The position numbers and the translations under genes were made by a program. Positions 1 through 6,187 of a stretch of 7,078 nucleotides of DNA are shown here, in pieces. The stretch spans positions 1 to 7,078 of the forward strand of contig CALKWT010000210.1 in NCBI GenBank assembly GCA_938003885.1, given 5' to 3'. The notes under the pieces were generated by a model. That model did no database searches. It was not told the DNA's origin and saw only the letters and a program-made list of their open reading frames with translations. Origin of the DNA: an uncultured Balneolaceae bacterium (GTDB lineage Bacteria > Bacteroidota > Rhodothermia > Balneolales > Balneolaceae). Positions within the stretch are counted from its first letter, which is position 1. Every line of letters starts with the position of its first letter.

Positions 1-47
1 GACCACCGAGATCTACACTCTTTCCCTACACGACGCTCTTCCGATCT
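1..47 (+). other. Illumina P5/TruSeq universal adapter (assembly contaminant)
   Basis: The first 47 bases match, from memory, the 3' 47 bases of the standard Illumina universal adapter, starting GACCACCGAGATCTACAC and ending GACGCTCTTCCGATCT. Genomic sequence appears to begin at base 48. This is a technical artefact at a contig end, not biology. The adapter has no stop codon in frame 1, so an automated gene caller would extend the following gene through it and add about 16 false residues. Confidence 0.97.
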
Positions 48-48
48 G

Positions 49-597
49 GTCAATATCAATCAGTTTCATTCCGATTCGAAGGTCGCCTACGACCGTCACA
101 GAGAACAGGAGGCTTACCTGACAAACCTGCTCCTGGAGCGCAACATCGAAGACAAAGATATCAGTGCAAGCCCCATCAATATTCACCCCAGCCAGCGCGG
201 AAACAATGACCAGGGATACCAGACCCGGCAGCAGGTTAAGATCCGGATCGATGATCCCACCCGGTTTGAGGAGATGCAGATCCTGCTGATCGAAAATGGC
301 TTCACCTCTTTTTCAGGTACGTTTGACGCTACCGATAAATCGGCAGCCCGGGAAGAGGCGCTGCGAAATGCCGTTCAGGAAGCAAGATCGAAAGCGGAAC
401 TGCTGGCAGAAGCCACAGGGAAGCGGGTGGTTGATGTACGGGAGATCCGCTATACCGGTTCTCACACCCCCTATGCAGGCCAGGAACAAGCGTACCGTGT
501 GATGGCGATGGATAGTAGCAGCGGGTCCCTCCTGCAGTTTGAACAGTTTGTGACCGTGGTCGAAAATGTCACGATCTACTTTCAGATGGATTCGTAA
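49..597 (+). CDS. SIMPL (DUF541) domain protein, 5'-truncated
   Basis: This is the C-terminal part (182 codons plus TAA) of a SIMPL/DUF541 protein. The frame is open to the window's left edge, but everything before base 48 is adapter, so the true start and any signal peptide are missing. What is left has the family layout: a helix with a LLLERNIEDKDI-type segment (the 'L..gI...di' pattern), a tyrosine-rich strand ending in a V.IRIDD segment, an ENGF turn, then the characteristic helix with EALRNAVQEARSKAELLAEATGK followed by VVDVREI, and a C-terminal beta strand (FVTVVENVTIYFQ). Family members are usually about 230-250 residues and are exported to the periplasm or cell surface. Their biochemical role is poorly defined; some are linked to outer-membrane integrity or oxidative stress. 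An internal ATG at 274 is not the likely start because homology clearly continues upstream of it. Confidence 0.85.
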   Translation, partial: VNINQFHSDSKVAYDRHREQEAYLTNLLLERNIEDKDISASPINIHPSQRGNNDQGYQTRQQVKIRIDDPTRFEEMQILLIENGFTSFSGTFDATDKSAAREEALRNAVQEARSKAELLAEATGKRVVDVREIRYTGSHTPYAGQEQAYRVMAMDSSSGSLLQFEQFVTVVENVTIYFQMDS

Positions 598-740
598 GGA
601 GCCGAAACCCGGGCAGGGGATCGGATCAGCAGACTACGGGCACTCTTCCGGCATCACCTGAAGAGTCATTGCGGGTGCCTGGCCCGGGGGACATGCTCGC
701 TGCCCTTACCCTCCGGCAGAACCGCTCAGACAACCCTCTC
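598..740. other. Convergent intergenic spacer with nested inverted repeats
   Basis: This 143-base GC-rich spacer lies between the convergent 3' ends of the SIMPL gene and the esterase gene. It holds three nested complementary pairs: CCCGGGC at 608-614 with GCCCGGG at 682-688, GGCAC at 639-643 with GTGCC at 675-679, and ACTCTTC at 642-648 with GAAGAGT at 660-666 (the last two share bases 642-643, so only part of one forms if the other is complete). A role in ending transcription from both sides is plausible. No T-tract follows on either strand, so intrinsic termination of the classic type is not shown. I see no protein-coding signal here. Confidence 0.4.
642..666. terminator. Possible bidirectional stem-loop between convergent genes
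   Basis: ACTCTTC (642-648) and GAAGAGT (660-666) form a perfect 7-bp stem with an 11-base loop, 45 bases after the SIMPL stop codon and 75 bases beyond the esterase stop codon. Its position suits a terminator shared by two convergent genes. The stem is short, only moderately GC-rich and lacks a run of T on either side, so this is a weak call. Confidence 0.3.
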
Positions 741-1364
741 CTACCGGCCATCCGTGATCAGCGGCTCCAGATAAGGCCACATCTCATCGGCAATCATCTG
801 ATGCCCTTCGGCAGTGGGATGGATTCCATCGGGCTGATTCAGATCAGGATCTCCAGCTACATCCCCCAATAAAAAGGGCATAAAGTGGAGGCCATTCTCC
901 TGCTCCAGCTCTCTGAAGATCTCACGGAACCGCTGGGTATAACCCTCTCCCAAATTGGGTGGAGCCTCCATGCCCGCCAGAAGGATCACGACGTCGGGGT
1001 AGCGCTCACGGACTTTATCCATGATGCCCTGCAGGTTCTCTTTCGTAAAATCAGGATCGATCCCCCGCAGGCCATCATTGCCACCCAGGCCCAGAACAAA
1101 GACATCGACCGGCTGCTGCAATACCCAATCGATGCGACGCAACCCGCCTGCGGAGGTCTCTCCGCTGGATCCTGAATTGATCACCCTGTAGTTCAGGCCG
1201 GCCGACTCGATTTTTTCAGAAATCAGTGCGGGGAAAGCCTGCTCCTCATCCAGCCCGTACCCGGCTGTGAGGCTGTCCCCGAAAAAGAGAATGGTCTTTC
1301 TGTTCTGGTCAGCACCTGTCAGCAGCAACAGCCCGAATGCAATAATCATTGTAACTTTTTCCAT
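741..1364 (-). CDS. tesA: Periplasmic SGNH/GDSL esterase, TesA-like (arylesterase / lysophospholipase L1 / thioesterase I)
   Basis: The 207-residue product is a single SGNH-hydrolase domain with all the family blocks: FFGDSLTAGYG with nucleophile Ser31, NSGSSGETSAGG with oxyanion-hole Gly68, GLGGNDGLRG with Asn96, and DGIHPTAEGH with catalytic Asp179 and His182. Block III (GGNDGLRG) is identical to that of E. coli TesA as I recall it. Residues 1-18 give a short hydrophobic stretch (MIIAFGLLLL) that fits a signal peptide; there is no lipobox cysteine. TesA-type enzymes hydrolyse acyl thioesters, lysophospholipids and aryl esters in the periplasm; the natural substrate here cannot be read from sequence. 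The start is well constrained: the nearest in-frame upstream stop is 30 bases away (1395-1397) with no ATG, GTG or TTG between. The gene is divergent from the ybbA-ybbP operon, as in E. coli. The symbol is assigned by family and context. Confidence 0.93.
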   Translation of the reverse strand: MEKVTMIIAFGLLLLTGADQNRKTILFFGDSLTAGYGLDEEQAFPALISEKIESAGLNYRVINSGSSGETSAGGLRRIDWVLQQPVDVFVLGLGGNDGLRGIDPDFTKENLQGIMDKVRERYPDVVILLAGMEAPPNLGEGYTQRFREIFRELEQENGLHFMPFLLGDVAGDPDLNQPDGIHPTAEGHQMIADEMWPYLEPLITDGR

Positions 1365-1459
1365 AGATTGTTCGTTTATTGAAGGTTCAGGAGTTCAATG
1401 ACGACCGGCTCACTCAAGTCTGTATATTAAAACATTTGCCATAAAGTAAATAATCACAA
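1365..1459. promoter_or_regulatory. Divergent promoter region for tesA-like and ybbAP genes
   Basis: These 95 bases separate two divergent genes, so they must hold the start signals for both unless transcription enters from further away. For the rightward operon the best candidate is TATATT at 1423-1428 (one mismatch to a sigma-70 -10 box), with ATGACG at 1398-1403 as a poor -35 at a long 19-base spacing. A TTTG at 1435-1438 within AACATTTG is one mismatch from the Bacteroidota -7 pattern TAnnTTTG. For the leftward gene I see only weak AT-rich candidates in the same stretch. Neither gene has a recognisable Shine-Dalgarno sequence. That the region regulates is inferred from layout; the individual boxes are uncertain. 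Confidence 0.45.
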
Positions 1460-2185
1460 ATGCACAGGGATCCTATACTAAAGGCCGACCGGGTCACCAA
1501 AACATTCTCTAGCGGTTCTCACTCTTTAACGGTTTTAAAGGAGCTTTCATTTCAAATTGAAAAAGGGATCACCTGTGCCATTGTCGGCCCGTCGGGAAGC
1601 GGCAAGACGACCTTGCTGGGGATCTGTGCGGGTTTGGATAAACCCACCTCGGGGGATGTCTGGCTGAATGGACAGAAGATATCGGCCATGACGGAAGAGA
1701 AGCTCACCCGGATCCGGAATGAGGAGATCGGATTTGTTTTTCAGTCGTTCCAGCTCATTCCCACCCTCACCGCCCTTGAAAATGTGATGGTTCCGATCGA
1801 GTTGCGTGGCCAGCCCTACAAAGAGGTCAAAGAGCGGGCGGAACATCTGCTTGAAAGTGTCGGACTCAAAGAGCGCACCCACCACTATCCCGGGCAGCTG
1901 TCGGGGGGTGAGCAGCAGCGGACAGGCCTAGCACGTGCATTTATCCATCAGCCCGCCCTCCTTTTTGCAGATGAACCCACCGGAAACCTGGACGATGAGA
2001 CGAGTGTGCAGATTGAACAGCTGCTTTTCGATCTGAACGATCAGCAGGGCACCACCCTTGTAATCGTGACCCATGACGTTAAACTGGCCGAACGCTGTGA
2101 CCGGATCATCCGCCTTAAACAGGGCACGGTCTATTCAGACAGCTACACCAGCGCCCGGCCAACGGAGATGAGTGAAACCGAATGA
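1460..2185 (+). CDS. ybbA: ABC transporter ATP-binding protein, YbbA/LolD type
   Basis: The 241-residue product is a complete ABC ATPase of the LolD/MacB/YbbA class that powers FtsX-type permeases. Visible motifs in order are Walker A GPSGSGKT (43-50), Q-loop Gln95 in FVFQSF, signature LSGGE (147-151), Walker B LLFADE with catalytic Glu172, D-loop GNLD (175-178) and H-loop His205 in VTHD. The sequence after the signature is QQRTGLARAF, where QQRVALARA is usual for the class; this is conservative and does not suggest loss of activity. The start is firm: an in-frame TAA sits only two codons upstream (1451-1453). The stop overlaps the permease start in an ATGA (2182-2185), which implies translational coupling. 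Placement next to a divergent tesA and before a YbbP permease supports YbbA rather than LolD itself. Confidence 0.93.
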   Translation: MHRDPILKADRVTKTFSSGSHSLTVLKELSFQIEKGITCAIVGPSGSGKTTLLGICAGLDKPTSGDVWLNGQKISAMTEEKLTRIRNEEIGFVFQSFQLIPTLTALENVMVPIELRGQPYKEVKERAEHLLESVGLKERTHHYPGQLSGGEQQRTGLARAFIHQPALLFADEPTGNLDDETSVQIEQLLFDLNDQQGTTLVIVTHDVKLAERCDRIIRLKQGTVYSDSYTSARPTEMSETE

Positions 2186-4737
2186 TGCGTTTTCTTCGTG
2201 AACTGAGCTCCCCATTTGTCTGGAAACTTGCGTTCAGGGATGCAAAGCCCCAGTGGAGAACCCTTCTGCTCTACACCTCATCGGTCATTGCAGGAGTCGC
2301 CGCCCTGGTAGCGATCCTCTCTTTCCGGAGTGATGTTCTGCTGACCGTACAGGCGCAGTCGAAAGAGCTTCTGGGTGCAGATCTGGAACTGCGCTCCGGT
2401 GATCCTTTTCCGAAGCCGGTTGAGGCGTTCATAGACTCGGTGGGCGGGGCAGATGGCACAGCGCTGGAGTTCAGCTCGATGGTGATCTTTGACGATGAGG
2501 GCCGAAGCCGCCTCTCCCAGATCCGGGCGATCGACGGGCCTTTCCCCTTTTACGGAGAGCTGGAAACTCTGCCAGCAGAGGCCGCCCTCACTTATCAGCA
2601 GAGCGGGTCTGCCCTTCTGGAGCAGTCGGCCATGCAGCAGTATGGAGTTCAGATCGGGGATACCATCCAGGTGGGCAATCAGCGGATTCCTGTCGCTGGA
2701 GAGCTGATCTCCGTTCCGGGGGAAGCGGCGGCTTTCTCCCTGATCGGGCCACGTGTTTATCTGCCGCAGCGGGTCATTGAGGAGTCGGGCCTGCTCGACC
2801 GGGGCAGCCGGGTGACCTACAAATCCTTTTTTCAGATCGAAGAGCCTGAAGAGCTCGCCTCCATCACCGAAGCTTTCCGCCCGCTGGGCCGGGAGCATCG
2901 GGTGCGCACTGAAACGGTTGCATCCCGGCAGGAAGATTTTGATGAAATTGTATCGAACCTGTCCCGCTTTCTCGGGTTGATCGGATTTATCGCCCTGCTT
3001 CTGGGCGGGCTGGGTGTTGCAGGTGCAATCTTCGTCTATATCAAAAGAAAATCATCAACGGTTGCCGTCCTCCGCTGTATCGGCGTCTCCAAAGAGCAGA
3101 TCCTGGCCACCTTCTCCATTCAGGTGGCCGGCATCGGAATTGCAGGAGCTCTGGCCGGAACCCTCATCGGCCTCCTCCTCCAGTTCTACCTCCCGACGCT
3201 CTTTTCAGGCCTGCTCCCCTTCGACATTGTACAGCAGCTCTCTGTCCCTTCGATTCTTCTTGGCCTTCTGACCGGCCTGGGTATCAGTATCACCTTCTCC
3301 CTGCTGCCCCTTGCCGCCCTGAGCAGCATCTCCCCCATGCTTACGCTACGAACCATCGAGTTCTCGCCGGTGGCCGCCATTAGCAAGAAGAAAAGAGCGA
3401 TCACACTCTTCATCTCGCTTTCCCTGCTAATCGGGATCGTCACCCTGCTAACCGAGAGCTGGGCTGCCTCGTTTGCCTTCACCGGCGGGCTGTTTCTGGC
3501 GATCTTTCTTCTCTGGGTGATCTCAAACGGACTCACCCGCCTGGTCCGCTCCCTCAAACTGAACAGCTTGCCCTACCCTCTTCGGCAGGGAATGGCCAAC
3601 CTTTTCCGGCCCAACAATCAGACCACCCTGCTGATCACCACCCTCGGGATGGGCATGCTGCTGATCGGTACGCTCTACCTCTCGCAGGATATGCTGGTGA
3701 AGCGGATCGATCTGGAGACGGGTGAAAATTTCCCGGACCTGGTCTTCTACGATATACAGTATGATCAGAACGTGCGTGTGAATGAGCTCGCATCCGCCGG
3801 AGGAAACCGGGTCATACAGAATGTGCCGATTGTCTCGATGAGGCTCACCAGCCGCAACGGGATGACCCTTCAGGAGATCCGCGAAGATTCTACGCTCGAT
3901 ATCAGCCGGTGGGCCCTGAGCCGGGACTACAGGGTCACCTACCGGGATACCCTCACCTCTTCGCAGACTGTGCTGGAAGGCGAATGGACGCCGGAAGCCG
4001 AGGGAATCGGCAGCCTCATTCCGATCTCCCTGGATACCAATATACAGGAGGATCTGCAGCTCTCCGTTGGCGACACCCTTGGTTTCAACGTGCAGGGAGT
4101 CCCGATCACAACCATCGTCGGGAGCATCCGGGAGGTCGATTTTCAGCGGCCGGAGCCTAACTTTTTCGTTCTCTTTCCAACAGGTGTACTGGAAGCAGCC
4201 CCCCAGTTTTATGCAACCACGGTCAAGGCCGGCGGCGAAGAACAGCTGATGAACCTCCAGCAGCAGGTAGCTCTGGAATTTCCCAACATCTCTGCCATCG
4301 ACGTCTCGGTAGCCCTGGAGAGCATTCAGGAATTTCTGGGCAAAATTGCTGTAGCCATTCAATTTATGGCCCTCTTCAGCATCCTGACAGGGCTCATCGT
4401 CCTCGGCAGCTCCATCGCCATCAGCCGGAAGCAGCGAACCCGGGAATCGGTCATCCTGCGGACGCTCGGTGCACGGAAGCCCCAGATCAGCATCATCCAG
4501 ACGGTCGAGTACGCCTTGATCGGCCTGCTCTCCTCTCTGGCAGGACTGCTCTTCTCGGGTGTGGCAAGCTGGCTTCTGGCCCGCTACTTTTTTGAAATGG
4601 AGTTCCTGCCCGACTTCCTCTACCTGACCGGCCTGACCGGGCTGGTGATTCTGGCGACCATCGGGATCGGTTGGAGCGGAAGCCGTCATATTTTCAAAGC
4701 CTCCCCCATAGAAATACTCCGCTCGGAGAGTGTGTAG
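2182..4737 (+). CDS. ybbP: FtsX-family ABC transporter permease, YbbP type
   Basis: The 851-residue inner-membrane protein has a duplicated FtsX architecture. By eye there are about ten membrane segments near residues 28-48, 263-287, 307-335, 354-380, 407-424, 429-449, 480-501, 722-747, 771-800 and 812-834. Two large extracytoplasmic regions lie at about 49-262 (MacB_PCD-like) and 502-721. Each half ends in an FtsX core whose cytoplasmic turn reads VAVLRCIGVSKEQI (first half) and VILRTLGARKPQI (second half), the usual contact for the ATPase. This matches E. coli YbbP, which is about 800 residues with ten membrane spans; the COG description links this pair to lysophospholipase L1. Proteins of this mechanical class do not usually form a classic import channel, but couple ATP use to movement of periplasmic domains. 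The ATG at 2182 overlaps the ybbA stop; a second ATG follows directly at 2185, so the start could be one codon later. Confidence 0.92.
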   Translation: MMRFLRELSSPFVWKLAFRDAKPQWRTLLLYTSSVIAGVAALVAILSFRSDVLLTVQAQSKELLGADLELRSGDPFPKPVEAFIDSVGGADGTALEFSSMVIFDDEGRSRLSQIRAIDGPFPFYGELETLPAEAALTYQQSGSALLEQSAMQQYGVQIGDTIQVGNQRIPVAGELISVPGEAAAFSLIGPRVYLPQRVIEESGLLDRGSRVTYKSFFQIEEPEELASITEAFRPLGREHRVRTETVASRQEDFDEIVSNLSRFLGLIGFIALLLGGLGVAGAIFVYIKRKSSTVAVLRCIGVSKEQILATFSIQVAGIGIAGALAGTLIGLLLQFYLPTLFSGLLPFDIVQQLSVPSILLGLLTGLGISITFSLLPLAALSSISPMLTLRTIEFSPVAAISKKKRAITLFISLSLLIGIVTLLTESWAASFAFTGGLFLAIFLLWVISNGLTRLVRSLKLNSLPYPLRQGMANLFRPNNQTTLLITTLGMGMLLIGTLYLSQDMLVKRIDLETGENFPDLVFYDIQYDQNVRVNELASAGGNRVIQNVPIVSMRLTSRNGMTLQEIREDSTLDISRWALSRDYRVTYRDTLTSSQTVLEGEWTPEAEGIGSLIPISLDTNIQEDLQLSVGDTLGFNVQGVPITTIVGSIREVDFQRPEPNFFVLFPTGVLEAAPQFYATTVKAGGEEQLMNLQQQVALEFPNISAIDVSVALESIQEFLGKIAVAIQFMALFSILTGLIVLGSSIAISRKQRTRESVILRTLGARKPQISIIQTVEYALIGLLSSLAGLLFSGVASWLLARYFFEMEFLPDFLYLTGLTGLVILATIGIGWSGSRHIFKASPIEILRSESV

Positions 4738-4781
4738 AAGCTGTTAAAATAACCGGGCCTGAATTGCATTTCATATTTGCG

Positions 4782-4793
4782 ATAACCTGTTAT
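4782..4793. repeat. Perfect short palindrome ATAAC-CT-GTTAT
   Basis: A 5-bp inverted repeat with a 2-base centre lies 212 bases before the stress-protein start and overlaps an AT-rich putative promoter element. A loop of two bases is too tight for a good RNA hairpin, so a protein-binding operator would be the more natural reading. Related GTTA/TAAC palindromes occur at 4743-4753 and 4915-4930. Such short repeats also arise by chance. Confidence 0.3.
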
Positions 4794-4878
4794 TTTGGAT
4801 TAATTACAGCTGATGACATCTTCCGCAAATGATCGCGACATATTCTGGCCGGAGAGTGGGTACCAGAGCTTTCAGTGT

Positions 4879-4897
4879 CATCCGGGACCGTTTCCTG
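4879..4897 (+). repeat. CATCCGGG-type short repeat, copy 1
   Basis: The segment reads CATCCGGGACCGTTTCCTG. It closely resembles the segment at 5879-5897 just after the stress-protein gene and, more loosely, the one at 6133-6151. All three share CATCCGGG, A or G, C, a short gap, then TTCC. All lie in non-coding sequence. Confidence 0.4.
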
Positions 4898-4942
4898 CAG
4901 CAGAAACCCCGCCCGTTAAAAACCCTTAACCATCTGCAGGAA
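4892..4942. repeat. 9-bp inverted repeat enclosing a smaller hairpin
   Basis: TTCCTGCAG (4892-4900) is perfectly complementary to CTGCAGGAA (4934-4942). The 33-base loop contains a second perfect stem, GTTAA (4915-4919) with TTAAC (4926-4930). In RNA this would make a stem with an internal hairpin, ending 62 bases before the stress-protein start codon. GAAACCC (4903-4909) can instead pair with GGGTTTC (4954-4960), which crosses the outer stem. A leader structure is possible but unproven. Confidence 0.35.
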
Positions 4943-5004
4943 GCAGCAGTACAGGGTTTCCATGCAGCCGCTGATTGACCTTAAATCTCTACAAACAGAA
5001 ACTT

Positions 5005-5874
5005 ATGAAGATCCTTGTACCGATCGACTTTTCTGATCACAGCCTTAAATCTTTTGAAGTCGCAAACCATTTTGCAGGAATTATGGGGGGTACTGTGACC
5101 CCCTTTTATGCCCATGTACCGATTACCGATCTGGACGAACCCTATACTCTCGGGATGGGAGCGCACGCCCTGCAGGATTTCGAGAAATTGGAAAAGACGT
5201 TTATCCAGCGGGTAAACGAGGAAGCCCGCGAGATTGTGGATAAAGATCGTCTGCTTCCCGCCGTCGTAAAATTGGGCAACGCCCCTCAAAGCATCATCGA
5301 TGTCTCGAAGGATTATGATTATATCATCATGAGCAGTCACGGCAGAACCGGATTCAGCCGATTTCTGTTGGGTTCTGTTGCAGAGAAGGTGCTGCGGCTT
5401 GCACATACACCTGTGATGATCCTGGAAGATGACGTCGACGTCGGTAACTTTGAACGGATCCTGGTGACCACCGATTTCTCCGAGAATGCGGCTCACGCTT
5501 ACCCCTACGCCCTGGAGATCGCTCAGAAAACGGGAGGTACCATCGACCTGCTCCATGTGCTCAGTTTTGACCAGATGGATGAGGACGAGATGGATCTCTC
5601 CCTCAAAAAGATCCGGGAAGAGCGCCTTAAGATCGTTGCTAAAGAGTATTTCCATCAACTTCCCGACGAGAATACCCGTACCCGCATCCTCGTCTCCGAG
5701 GACTCTCCGCACGAAGCGATCTACAACTTTACAAACGAAGAAGATTACGACCTGCTGATCATGGCAACGGTAGGGCGTACCGGATTGAAATATATGATGA
5801 TGGGAAGCACCACCGCCAATGTGGTCCGGCATGTGCATACCGCTGTCCTGAGCATCAATCCGAGGAAGACGTAG
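5005..5874 (+). CDS. Tandem-domain universal stress protein (UspA family)
   Basis: The 289-residue product holds two consecutive Usp domains, residues about 1-146 and 149-289. Each opens with the typical strand (MKILVPIDFS with Asp8; FERILVTTDFS with Asp157) and closes with the nucleotide-binding loop. In domain 1 the loop is SSHG, nine residues, GS (110-124); in domain 2 it is ATVG, nine residues, GS (254-268). The full pattern in ATP-binding members is G-2X-G-9X-G-S/T, so the first glycine is Ser110 in one domain and Ala254 in the other. The second glycine and the GS are kept, so nucleotide binding remains plausible. These proteins are cytoplasmic and help cells cope with starvation, redox or energy stress. 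I chose ATG 5005 rather than the in-frame TTG at 4975 because the family begins with MKILVPIDFS directly. No Shine-Dalgarno sequence is visible. Spacing to both neighbours suggests a single-gene transcript. Confidence 0.93.
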   Translation: MKILVPIDFSDHSLKSFEVANHFAGIMGGTVTPFYAHVPITDLDEPYTLGMGAHALQDFEKLEKTFIQRVNEEAREIVDKDRLLPAVVKLGNAPQSIIDVSKDYDYIIMSSHGRTGFSRFLLGSVAEKVLRLAHTPVMILEDDVDVGNFERILVTTDFSENAAHAYPYALEIAQKTGGTIDLLHVLSFDQMDEDEMDLSLKKIREERLKIVAKEYFHQLPDENTRTRILVSEDSPHEAIYNFTNEEDYDLLIMATVGRTGLKYMMMGSTTANVVRHVHTAVLSINPRKT

Positions 5875-5878
5875 AGGC

Positions 5879-5897
5879 CATCCGGGGCCGTTCCTGC
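5879..5897 (+). repeat. CATCCGGG-type short repeat, copy 2
   Basis: The segment reads CATCCGGGGCCGTTCCTGC and begins four bases after the stress-protein stop codon. It differs from copy 1 by one substitution and one missing T within the first 18 positions. The two copies bracket the stress-protein gene in the same orientation. Confidence 0.4.
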
Positions 5898-6132
5898 CAG
5901 TCGGGTGGCTTTCACACCTACCTTCTGCGGAACGCCCTGGGATCCCCGCTGGCGGAGCTGCATTCCTCCCTACTCTGGTTTGTAAAAATGTGATATACCA
6001 CGATCCAATATTGTATTTCATCCGGCGATTCTATATTCTAATCTGGCAATCAGCATGCTCAACCTGCCGATCACACTCTGGCGGCGTGGAGTTCCGGGCT
6101 TCGCTATGAAATCCGGTACCCGGGTGAATTAC

Positions 6133-6151
6133 CATCCGGGGCAGATGTTCC
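6133..6151 (+). repeat. CATCCGGG-type short repeat, copy 3 (divergent)
   Basis: The segment reads CATCCGGGGCAGATGTTCC. It shares the first ten bases with copy 2 (5879-5897) and the closing TTCC, with three extra bases in the gap. The shorter core CATCCGG also occurs at 6019-6025. Confidence 0.3.
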
Positions 6152-6187
6152 TTTGGAGCCGGATCGTGTGACATGGCCATGGGCTGC

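Larger units (their letters stand above)
4738..5004. other. Intergenic region upstream of the stress-protein gene, rich in small palindromes
   Basis: No coding signal is visible in these 267 bases. The first 80 bases are AT-rich and could hold the promoter: CATATTTG (4772-4779) and TTATTTTG (4790-4797) are each one mismatch from the Bacteroidota -7 pattern TAnnTTTG, but neither has a convincing upstream TTTG partner. Small perfect palindromes are GTTA/TAAC at 4743-4753, ATAAC/GTTAT at 4782-4793 and GTTAA/TTAAC at 4915-4930. A longer inverted repeat spans 4892-4942. No clear intrinsic terminator follows the permease gene. Confidence 0.5.

Noticed and set aside
885..1175. 96-codon plus-strand open frame opposite the esterase
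   Set aside because: It lies entirely within the esterase gene, which has all SGNH catalytic blocks on the other strand.
3523..4689. 388-codon open frame on the minus strand inside the permease gene
   Set aside because: It is antisense to a protein with clear FtsX architecture, has a composition typical of GC-rich shadow frames (many Gly, Arg, Asp, Gln, no domain pattern) and no start signals.
4975..5004. TTG at 4975 as the stress-protein start, adding ten residues
   Set aside because: Usp proteins begin directly with the first beta strand, and ATG at 5005 gives exactly MKILVPIDFS; the added residues have no family match.
5946..5955. CCGC-TG-GCGG inverted repeat after the stress-protein gene as a terminator
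   Set aside because: The two-base loop cannot form a normal hairpin and no T-tract follows.
4981..6021. 346-codon open frame on the minus strand covering the stress-protein gene
   Set aside because: It is the antisense shadow of a well-conserved tandem Usp gene; the translated sequence shows no recognisable motif.
6055..6171. 38-codon open frame in the spacer before the oxidoreductase gene, with a weak promoter-like pair at 6011-6037
   Set aside because: It has no ribosome-binding site, no recognisable motif, signal or membrane segment, and a length easily reached by chance. It would need conservation in relatives to be called.
6172..6181. 10-bp perfect palindrome CATGGCCATG
   Set aside because: A single short palindrome with no second site nearby; too likely by chance to call an operator.
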